From: an uncultured Dialister sp.
GTDB lineage: Bacteria; Bacillota; Negativicutes; Veillonellales; Dialisteraceae
Length of the DNA: 64,000 nt
Assembly (NCBI GenBank): GCA_900541485.1
Contig: UQJW01000006.1
Coordinates: 1-64,000 of the forward strand
Reading direction: 5' to 3'
In this document: piece by piece, positions 36,219 to 43,061 of the stretch
How positions within the stretch are numbered: the stretch's first letter is position 1
How the letters are laid out: each line of letters starts with the position of its first letter
Translations under genes and position numbers: made by a program
The notes under the pieces: model-generated
Databases searched by the model: none
Seen by the model: only the letters and a program-made list of their open reading frames with translations
Told to the model about the DNA's origin: nothing

Positions 36219-36809
36219 TTATTTTGTACTGCGCTGTTTTTGGTAAAAATAAAAAATGACAGCAATGATACCTGCCGCGATAAAAGAAATGACGGCAATT
36301 TCAATCTTGTATGCAAGAAGCAGTGTCCAGTTTTCCGCGAGCATATCGCCCAAATAGACAAGAAGAATGGTCCAGGGAATGGTCCCCAAAATCGTATATA
36401 GAATAAAAGGGGACAGAGGGTAGCGGGAGATTCCTGCAGGGAGCGAAATAAAAGTCCGTATTCCGGGGAGGAGTCGTCCCGTAAAAATCGCAATACCGCC
36501 GTAGGTTTCAAACCAGTTTTTGGCAGCCACCAGCTTTTTGGCACCGAGGCCTCCTTTGGCGGTATGGCGCAGCATAAATTCCCGGCCGCCTTTCAGTCCT
36601 ATATAATAGGATAATAAAGAGCCGGTAAGTCCTGCGATTGTTCCGACAAGAATTGTAGGCCAAAAACTGAATATCTGCTGGGAAACAAGAAACCCGGCAA
36701 ACCCGAGAATAATTTCACTCGGAATAGGAATGTTCATATTTTCAAGTGCCATAGTAATAAACAGTGCAGTATAACCCCATTCCGTGAGAAAGTCAATAAT
36801 AATTTCCAT
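36219..36809 (-). CDS. DedA-family membrane protein
   Basis: A 196-aa membrane protein of the DedA family; members recycle undecaprenyl phosphate or otherwise move lipids. It has MALENMNIPIPSEIILGFAG with the conserved Glu residues and GRLLPGIRTFISLPAGISR with the conserved arginines and glycines. Four to five helices fit. It lies 90 nt before a GT39 transferase that would use undecaprenyl-linked sugar, which fits a shared lipid-carrier theme. I would not assign a narrower function. Confidence 0.9.
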   Translation of the reverse strand: MEIIIDFLTEWGYTALFITMALENMNIPIPSEIILGFAGFLVSQQIFSFWPTILVGTIAGLTGSLLSYYIGLKGGREFMLRHTAKGGLGAKKLVAAKNWFETYGGIAIFTGRLLPGIRTFISLPAGISRYPLSPFILYTILGTIPWTILLVYLGDMLAENWTLLLAYKIEIAVISFIAAGIIAVIFYFYQKQRSTK

Positions 36810-36976
36810 GTATATTCCTTTTATATAACAGATTCATTTAATGTGTTCGTATTTGTTTTATACGTTTCAACTATAGCATGTATAAAAAATGCGGTCAAAT
36901 GCATAAATTATAAATTACACAGAGAGTGAATATGCGGGAGAATAAATAATTTATTGACTAAAATAAAATTTTCATG

Positions 36977-37005
36977 TTGACATGTATGCATAAAAATGAT
37001 AATAT
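36977..37005 (+). promoter_or_regulatory. Promoter of the orphan binding lipoprotein with paired TATGCATA sites
   Basis: TTGACA at 36977-36982 and TAATAT at 37000-37005 have a 17-bp spacer, close to consensus. Two copies of the palindrome TATGCATA lie at 36985-36992 and 37005-37012, 20 bp apart, between and beside these boxes, as expected for a repressor that covers the promoter. The decamer TTGACTAAAA lies upstream at 36954-36963. Confidence 0.7.
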
Positions 37006-37041
37006 ATGCATATAATTTTATTTTAGATGGAGATGATAGCT

Positions 37042-37863
37042 ATGATAAGTAAAAAAATGAAACTTGTAATGGCAGCGGCAGGACTGACAGCCCGGGTGGG
37101 AAAGACCTGGACAGCCGTGTTGGCAATGACCGGTTGCGGCGGAAGTTCGGAAAAGGCGAAAAGCGGTGACGCTGCGAAAGGCGGAATTCCGCCGGTAATT
37201 CGTGTAGGATCGGAAACAACGTTCCCGCCTTTTGAATTTACCGAAGGAGATAAATATGTAGGTTTCGATCTTGATTTAGCAAATGCAGTTACCAAGCAGA
37301 TGGGAAGTAAGATGGAATTTAAGAGTCTTGGCTTTGATGCTCTGATTCCGGCTGTCCAAAGCGGGCAAATCGATCTGATTGCCGCAGGATTTTCCGCTAA
37401 TCCGGAAAGAGAAAAACAGGTGGCTTTCTCTGATGTATATTTTGATCAAAACGGATTTGTCATTATAGTCAATAAAGACAATGACACAATCAAAGATTGG
37501 GCGGATTTGGAAGGTAAAAAGGTAGGTGCCCAGGTAGGAACGGAACCGGTTAAGCTTATTAAAGAAGCTAAGGGCGAAGTGAAGCAGCTGGACTCCAATT
37601 CCCAGGCGTTCATGGAACTGCGGGCAAAAACCTTAGATGCCTTTGTCCTTGATCAACCGGTTGCCATGTATTACCTCAAGCAGGGCGGAGATAAAGACTT
37701 AAAAATTGTGGGAACACCTAAGCCCGGTGTCGGTTTTGTTATGGCAATGAAGAAAGAAAATAAAGAACTCCAAGCCGCCGTCAACAAAGCATTGAAAGAA
37801 TTAAAGGCAAACGGCGAATATGATAAAATTTTTGAAAAATGGTTCGGCAAGGCAAAAAAATAA
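37042..37863 (+). CDS. Amino-acid-binding lipoprotein (SBP family 3), orphan
   Basis: A 273-aa periplasmic binding protein of the polar amino acid class. The domain begins with IRVGSETTFPPFEFTEGDKY and has GFDLDLANAVTKQMG and FSANPEREKQVAFSDVYF, typical of GlnH/FliY-type proteins. A lipobox (AMTGC) is present, but the hydrophobic core of the signal is broken by RVGKTW, which looks like a 24-bp insertion (see findings). The ATG at 37042 with GGAGATG upstream is chosen. No permease or ATPase is next to it, unlike the complete set at 51.9 kb. Confidence 0.87.
   Translation: MISKKMKLVMAAAGLTARVGKTWTAVLAMTGCGGSSEKAKSGDAAKGGIPPVIRVGSETTFPPFEFTEGDKYVGFDLDLANAVTKQMGSKMEFKSLGFDALIPAVQSGQIDLIAAGFSANPEREKQVAFSDVYFDQNGFVIIVNKDNDTIKDWADLEGKKVGAQVGTEPVKLIKEAKGEVKQLDSNSQAFMELRAKTLDAFVLDQPVAMYYLKQGGDKDLKIVGTPKPGVGFVMAMKKENKELQAAVNKALKELKANGEYDKIFEKWFGKAKK
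37086..37116 (+). repeat. In-frame 24-bp insertion with 7-bp direct repeat in a signal peptide
   Basis: GACAGCC occurs at 37086-37092 and 37110-37116, exactly 24 bp apart, inside the signal-peptide codons of the binding lipoprotein. Deleting one 24-bp unit restores an unbroken hydrophobic core, GLTAVLAMTGC. Confidence 0.8.
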
Positions 37864-37872
37864 TCAAAAAAG

Positions 37873-37911
37873 AAAAAGGCTTCCTTTTGAGGGAAGTCTT
37901 TTTTTTGATAT
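37873..37911 (+). terminator. Terminator after the orphan binding protein
   Basis: A 12-bp stem AAAAAGGCTTCC / GGAAGTCTTTTT with one G-U and loop TTTTGAG, followed by a T-run. Confidence 0.8.
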
Positions 37912-38001
37912 CGTTTCAGACCGGGGAAAAATAATATGACCGGAAGCTCATATATACTATGTTAAAATAAGCATATAAAGTATACGAAAGAGAGAAAAGA
38001 T

Positions 38002-38772
38002 ATGCGGCTCGATAAATTCTTATCCGATATGAACCGGGGGACAAGAAAGGAATTAAAAGAAAAAATAAAAAAGGGGAGTGTTACCGTAAACGGACAGGTT
38101 TGCTCAGACCCGGGACAAGCGGTAACAGACACAGATGAAATTGTATTTGACGGAAAGATTGTCAAATATTACAAGTATGAATACTACATGATGAATAAAC
38201 CGTGGGGTGTTATTACAGCGACAGAAGATCACCGTCAAAAGACGGTATTGGATATTTTGGGAGCTGATAGGAGAAAAGATTTGTTTCCTGTAGGGAGACT
38301 GGATAAAGACACGGTAGGACTTCTTCTTATCACCAATGACGGTAAACTCAGCCATCGTTTGCTTTCCCCCAAAAAACACGTTGATAAAGAGTATTATGCA
38401 CTTATTGACGGAAAAATAACAGAAAAGGAAATTGCCGCATTTAAAAAAGGTGTCCGTATTGAAGACGATTTTACCGCTCTTCCTGCGGAATTGGAACTTC
38501 TCACGTACAGAAATAAGGCAGTAGAAAATGATTTTTTATGCTTGCAAAAAAGCAAAGCACCAAAGTCGGATTTGCAGGATGGAGTTAGTGAAATAAGAGT
38601 AACAATCCGGGAAGGAAAATTTCATCAAATAAAAAAAATGTTTCATGCCTGCGGTAAGGAAGTCATATGGCTGAAACGAATCCGCATGGGCAATCTGGTG
38701 TTGGACAGCGGTTTGAAGGAGGGAGAATATCGCAGATTGACGGAAAAAGAATCGGCACTTTTGGAACAATGA
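38002..38772 (+). CDS. rsuA: 16S rRNA pseudouridine synthase RsuA-type
   Basis: A 256-aa enzyme that isomerises a uridine in rRNA to pseudouridine. An N-terminal S4 RNA-binding domain (MRLDKFLSDMNRGTRKEL to KGSVTVNGQ) precedes the catalytic domain, whose motif is PVGRLDKDTVGLLLITNDG with the catalytic Asp. The C-terminal EIRVTIREGKFHQIKKMFHACG is also typical. The RsuA type (16S position 516) is more likely than RluB/E/F, but these cannot be separated with certainty here. It is monocistronic. Confidence 0.88.
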   Translation: MRLDKFLSDMNRGTRKELKEKIKKGSVTVNGQVCSDPGQAVTDTDEIVFDGKIVKYYKYEYYMMNKPWGVITATEDHRQKTVLDILGADRRKDLFPVGRLDKDTVGLLLITNDGKLSHRLLSPKKHVDKEYYALIDGKITEKEIAAFKKGVRIEDDFTALPAELELLTYRNKAVENDFLCLQKSKAPKSDLQDGVSEIRVTIREGKFHQIKKMFHACGKEVIWLKRIRMGNLVLDSGLKEGEYRRLTEKESALLEQ

Positions 38773-38787
38773 AACCCAAAGTGCCGA
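38752..38787 (+). terminator. Strong hairpin over the rsuA stop codon
   Basis: TCGGCACTTT (38752-38761) pairs fully with AAAGTGCCGA (38778-38787), with GG/CC pairs extending inwards. There is no T-run after it, so it may be a 3' stabilising or Rho-type end and not a classical terminator. Confidence 0.5.
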
Positions 38788-38874
38788 TAATAAAACTGTG
38801 ATTTTTGGAGGCAAAGAATAAAATAGTTTGATGAATTTTATCCTTTGTGTGATTTTCTATATAAAATTTTGCTG

Positions 38875-39102
38875 TTATAATCCGACATTCTTTGTCATGA
38901 CTCTGGCACGACTCATACTTTTGCGAATCAGGTACCGGATAGGTTTTCCTGTATTTCCCACAGAAGCCGGCAGGCTGTAATGATTTTTACCGGACATATT
39001 TGCGTCTCTGAGACCGTCATCTCTGGCTAACATTTCTCCGCGGTCCATACTTTTTTTGATAAGGTAATTAATGATGTTGTTTTCGTTCATTTCTTTAGTC
39101 AT
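38875..39102 (-). CDS. Small basic protein with two internal repeats, unknown
   Basis: A 75-aa soluble protein. Residues 10-31 and 54-75 are two copies of one unit, sharing the core YLI(K/R)KSM followed by R and ending in GL; 10 of 22 positions are identical. The linker between has SGKNHYSLPASVG. The start is certain: AAGGAGG lies at the ideal distance from ATG 39102. No family is recognised. It follows the ArsB/NhaD-type gene on the same strand by 58 nt, so it may be cotranscribed with it. Confidence 0.72.
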   Translation of the reverse strand: MTKEMNENNIINYLIKKSMDRGEMLARDDGLRDANMSGKNHYSLPASVGNTGKPIRYLIRKSMSRARVMTKNVGL

Positions 39103-39159
39103 ATGAATGACCTCCTTTATATAATTGATAGAAATATTATAAATACTATGCACATCCGG

Positions 39160-40458
39160 TCAGTTCATTAAGTAGCGGATATATACATATGCTGTAGAAA
39201 TACAAATGGATAATATCATGATTGGAAGCCCTATTTTCGTGTATCCGCGGAATGTCATTTTTATTCCCTGCGTTTGAGCGAGTGAAGCGACCACTACATT
39301 GGCACTGGCACCGATTAATGTGCCGTTTCCGCCGAGACAAGCCCCCAGTGACAAGGCCCACCAAAGAGGATCCGGGTTAGTGATACCGAGCGCTTCCATA
39401 TCTTTAATTAAAGGAATCATGGTGGCTACGAAAGGAATATTGTCAATGAAAGCGGAAGCAAAGGCACTCAGCCAGAGAACGAGCAGGGTCGTCATTTTCA
39501 AATCCGCACCGGTAGCTTGCATAGCCTCTTTGGCCATCAGTGTAATGGTGCCGGTTTCCACAAGACCGCCGATGATGATAAAAAGACCGATAAAGAAAAA
39601 CAATGCTACCCATTCGACATTGGAAAGTGCACGGGAAATTTCTTTTTCATTTCGAGTCATGGTGAAAAGCATAAGAAGCGATGCACCGGCAAGAGCAATG
39701 GTTGCAGTTTCTGTTTTTAGAAAGTCGTGGAAAATAAATCCTAAGATGACAAGTCCCAATATGGACAGGCATTTGTAAAGTAAAGGTTCGTTTGTAATTT
39801 CTGCCCGGGCATCCATGGACATGACGGCTGTCCGGAGTTCATCTGTTGTAGATAGTTCTTTTCTGTAGATGACGGTTAATATGGCAAATACCACAACCAG
39901 GATAAACAGACAAATTCCCGATAAATTTGTGAGGAACGATAAGAAATCAAGTTTCGGTACGGCACTACTCAGCATAATGTTTGGCGGATCCCCTATCATC
40001 GTGGTGGTACCTCCGATATTTGATGACATAATCTGCACCATCAGAAACGGATATGCTGAAATATGAAGTTTTTTACAAATAACAAATGTGACGGGGACCG
40101 TCAAAAGTACAGTAGTTACATTATCCAAGAAACCGGAACAGACAGCGGTTAAAACAGCCATGGCACCCATTAACCATACAGGCCGGGCTTTTACTTTTTG
40201 AGCAGCCCACAAAGCAAGAAAGTCAAAAATGCCTGTTTCGGCGGTTATATTTACAATAATCATCATGCCCATTAAAAGACCGATTGTATTAAAGTCTATA
40301 TAGCCGATGGCCTTTGACTGCGTTAAAATCCCGGATAATACCATTACGGCAGCACCCAACAGAGCAATTACCGTACGATGAACCAATTCGGAGATGATGA
40401 AAAAATAAACAACAATAAATAGGGATATAACCCATATTTCGGAGGAACTCAGTTCCAT
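39160..40458 (-). CDS. ArsB/NhaD-type anion or Na+/H+ transporter
   Basis: A 432-aa inner-membrane protein of the ion transporter superfamily that contains ArsB, NhaD and SLC13 proteins. Two repeated halves are visible; the first holds SGFLDNVTTVLLTVPVTF and SSNIGGTTTMIGDPPNIM, and the second SAFIDNIPFVATMIPLI and GACLGGNGTLIGASANV. These paired motifs define the family. ATG 40458 after GAGGGG is preferred to a TTG at 40464. Substrate may be arsenite, sodium/proton or a dicarboxylate; no arsenic-resistance genes are beside it. Confidence 0.88.
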   Translation of the reverse strand: MELSSSEIWVISLFIVVYFFIISELVHRTVIALLGAAVMVLSGILTQSKAIGYIDFNTIGLLMGMMIIVNITAETGIFDFLALWAAQKVKARPVWLMGAMAVLTAVCSGFLDNVTTVLLTVPVTFVICKKLHISAYPFLMVQIMSSNIGGTTTMIGDPPNIMLSSAVPKLDFLSFLTNLSGICLFILVVVFAILTVIYRKELSTTDELRTAVMSMDARAEITNEPLLYKCLSILGLVILGFIFHDFLKTETATIALAGASLLMLFTMTRNEKEISRALSNVEWVALFFFIGLFIIIGGLVETGTITLMAKEAMQATGADLKMTTLLVLWLSAFASAFIDNIPFVATMIPLIKDMEALGITNPDPLWWALSLGACLGGNGTLIGASANVVVASLAQTQGIKMTFRGYTKIGLPIMILSICISTAYVYIRYLMN

Positions 40459-41048
40459 ACTCAAACCCCTCTTTCCGAAATTAAAATAATTATGAATATT
40501 TTTTATTTAATTTATCAATCAGGCATCATTGATCAGTAGAGTGAATATTTTTATTTTCATCTCCTGTCTATTCATGAAGGTATTTTACTGAAATGAGTCT
40601 AAATTTGATTTCTTTCGGAATAAATTATACTTCGTTTACTATGATTTGTAACATAATCATTAGTTTTATGACATATATTAGTATAGAATTCATAAGTATT
40701 GTGGAATATAAAAGATAAAATTCTATATATTTACTCCCGTGAATTATAATTTTCATTAAAATTACGGAATATTTGTGCTTTCTGTTTTCATCAAAACCGT
40801 TATAAAGGGAAAGAGAAGTTCATGGAGAGATAAAAATAAAATTCTAAAAAGCCGCAGCCTTATCATCGGAAGCAGGGTGATGAGATTACAATTTGTCCGG
40901 AAAATATATATACCTGCAGCTGTGATTACCATGTAGCGATTATTTTAATAAAAAAATAATTTAATTCCCCTACAAATATTGTTTATTTGTTTTAAAATAA
41001 TAAAGTAAAACCGTAACTCCCTGTTGTTGTGTATGGAAAGGAAAAGAA
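40459..41048. other. Long AT-rich intergenic region
   Basis: About 590 bp between a divergent pair of genes. It holds the promoters of the ArsB/NhaD-type gene and the PurF-like gene by position, but no box pair is convincing. A GC-richer island at about 40850-40890 stands out from the surrounding AT-rich DNA. I see no gene, tRNA or known riboswitch in it. Confidence 0.6.
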
Positions 41049-42464
41049 ATGAGCGGATTCTTTGGAGCAACGCTTAAGTCTGATTGTGTTTTTGATGTAT
41101 TTTTTGGTACCGATTACCATTCCCACCTGGGAACCAGAAGAGCTGGTATGGTGTTTTTGGGAAAAGAGGGGTTCAATCGTTCTATTCATGATATAGAAAA
41201 TTCGCCCTTCAGAACAAAATTCGATAGGGACATTCATCATATGGAAGGCAATATGGGAATCGGTTGTATCTCCGACTATGAAGCCCAGCCTCTGATTGTC
41301 CGTTCTCATCATGGGACATATGCATTGGCTACCGTTTCGAAAATTAATAATATGGAAGAATTGGCCGATGAAATCATCAAAAAGGGAGGAACTCATTTTC
41401 TTGAAATGAGCGGGGGGCATATCAATGCCACGGAGCTCGTCGGCACATTGATTAACCAGAAAGATAATCTGATAGAAGGAATTCATTATGCCCAGGAGCG
41501 GATAGACGGTACTTTGAGTCTTCTTTTGCTGACAGCGGACGGTTTGTATTGTGCCAGAGATAAGCTGGGGAGAGTACCTGTGGTATTGGGAAAGAAAGAA
41601 GACGGGTATTGTGCCACGTTCGAATCATCGGCGTATTTGAATTTGGAGTATGAACATTACAGGGAATTGGGGCCCGGCGAGATTGTCATCATGACCCCTG
41701 ACCATGTACGGACACTGATGGCACCGGGGAAAAAGATGAAAATCTGCACATTCCTCTGGATTTATTACGGTTATCCTTCCGCCCGCTACGAAGGTGTCTC
41801 TGTAGAAGAAATGAGATACCGCTGCGGTGAAGCGATGGCTGATCGTGACGGATTTACTCCGGACGATGTAGATATCGTAGCAGGCGTCCCCGATTCCGGC
41901 ATCGCCCACGCCATGGGATATGCAAATGAGTCGGGTGTGCCTTTTTCCAGACCGCTTGTAAAATATACGCCTACCTGGTCCCGTTCATTTATGCCGACAA
42001 TTCAATCTAAAAGAAATCTGATTGCTAAAATGAAGTTGATTCCTATCCATGAGCTGATTAAAGGAAAGAGAATGGTTCTTGTTGATGATTCTATTGTCAG
42101 AGGAACCCAATTGAGAGAAACTGCGGAATTTCTTTTTGAAAGCGGAGCCAAAGAAGTCCATGCCCGTGCAGCTTGTCCGCCTATTTTATTCGGGTGTAAA
42201 TATCTGAATTTTTCCCGCTCCAATTCAGAGATGGAATTGATTGCCCGCCGAGTTATTGCTGAAGAAGAGGGAGGACAGGTCGATCGTGTCATTTTGGATG
42301 ACTATGCAAATCCCGACTCGGACAGATATCATAAAATGGTAAAGAAAATCTGCGAAAAAATGGGATTTACAAGCCTGAACTTTAACCGCTTAGATGATAT
42401 GCTGGCAGCAACAGGTCTTGATACTGACCGGATGTGTACCTATTGCTGGAACGGGAAAGAATAA
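41049..42464 (+). CDS. PurF-like amidophosphoribosyltransferase without catalytic Cys
   Basis: A 471-aa protein with the two domains of PurF: an N-terminal class-II glutamine amidotransferase fold and a C-terminal phosphoribosyltransferase with the PRPP loop VLVDDSIVRGT (343-353). PurF enzymes expose Cys after the initiator Met; here the start is MSGFFG, so Ser replaces the nucleophile. Cys 233, 383, 463 and 466 match the Fe-S ligand pattern of Bacillus-type PurF. The glutaminase half may be inactive, with ammonia used directly, or the protein may have another role. No other purine genes are near. Confidence 0.85.
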   Translation: MSGFFGATLKSDCVFDVFFGTDYHSHLGTRRAGMVFLGKEGFNRSIHDIENSPFRTKFDRDIHHMEGNMGIGCISDYEAQPLIVRSHHGTYALATVSKINNMEELADEIIKKGGTHFLEMSGGHINATELVGTLINQKDNLIEGIHYAQERIDGTLSLLLLTADGLYCARDKLGRVPVVLGKKEDGYCATFESSAYLNLEYEHYRELGPGEIVIMTPDHVRTLMAPGKKMKICTFLWIYYGYPSARYEGVSVEEMRYRCGEAMADRDGFTPDDVDIVAGVPDSGIAHAMGYANESGVPFSRPLVKYTPTWSRSFMPTIQSKRNLIAKMKLIPIHELIKGKRMVLVDDSIVRGTQLRETAEFLFESGAKEVHARAACPPILFGCKYLNFSRSNSEMELIARRVIAEEEGGQVDRVILDDYANPDSDRYHKMVKKICEKMGFTSLNFNRLDDMLAATGLDTDRMCTYCWNGKE

Positions 42465-42578
42465 TTCCTTCCAAACTCGTGGTGTCCTCATGAGTAGGGA
42501 GCAAAGCACTTGAAATTAATTCTCAAATAATTTATACTGGGTTTCGTATGTAAAGATATATGATGACAGGAGAAAATC

Positions 42579-42830
42579 ATGATAGAATTCAAATATGATA
42601 CCCAATTGCTGATTGAAGGAAACGATTTAGACAAGAAGAAAGTAACCCAGTATTTTGATGAAAAATTGAAGGGGGATTGCCTGATTGTTGCACAAACCGG
42701 AAATCTCATGAAAATTCATTTCCATACAAATGAACCTTGGTTCGTTTTGGAATATTGTTCAACCTTAGGAGAAATTTTTGATATTGTCATAGAAGATATG
42801 GACCGTCAAAGCCGCGGCTTGCACGGTTGA
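42579..42830 (+). CDS. Small protein resembling the FakA C-terminal domain
   Basis: An 83-aa protein that matches the pattern of the C-terminal (DegV-contacting) region of FakA/YloV, the fatty-acid kinase: FKYDTQLLIEG, then GDCLIVAQTGNLMKIHFHTNEPWFVLEYCSTLGEI. In FakA this lies at the end of a protein over 500 aa long; here it stands alone with its own AGGAG site and is followed by a terminator. It could be a free regulatory domain or a remnant. The good codon structure and complete start argue for a real gene. Confidence 0.72.
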   Translation: MIEFKYDTQLLIEGNDLDKKKVTQYFDEKLKGDCLIVAQTGNLMKIHFHTNEPWFVLEYCSTLGEIFDIVIEDMDRQSRGLHG

Positions 42831-42847
42831 CTTTCTTCCGACCCTTT

Positions 42848-42878
42848 GCCTTACTGTTTATGCAGTGAGGCCTTTTTT
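42848..42878 (+). terminator. Terminator after the FakA-C-like gene
   Basis: A 9-bp stem GCCTTACTG/CAGTGAGGC with one wobble and loop TTTATG, then seven T. Confidence 0.8.
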
Positions 42879-42963
42879 TATGAAATAGAGAAAACTATAG
42901 TTTGATTAAAGAAAGAAAATAGGACTTGAAAACTTACAAAGACTTCTGCAAAATACTGATTTT

Positions 42964-42987
42964 TATAGTGTATTTTGATATACTATA
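42964..42987 (+). promoter_or_regulatory. Palindromic operator candidate before the first decarboxylase
   Basis: TATAGTGTAT (42964-42973) and ATATACTATA (42978-42987) are an inverted repeat with one mismatch and a TTTG spacer. It contains a good -10 box, TATACT. It lies 75 bp before the start codon. Confidence 0.45.
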
Positions 42988-43061
42988 AAGAAATGTAAAA
43001 TGATTTGTGCAAAATAAGAAAGCATGAGTTGTTACACTTTATAAAGAGGAGTTAGTTCAAA

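Noticed and set aside
37042..37863. Orphan binding protein as a pseudogene
   Set aside because: The frame is intact over the complete domain; the 24-bp insertion keeps the frame, so only export might be affected.
40459..41048. Riboswitch (purine or other) before the PurF-like gene
   Set aside because: No conserved riboswitch core could be found by eye in the 590-bp region; a covariance search would be needed to exclude one.
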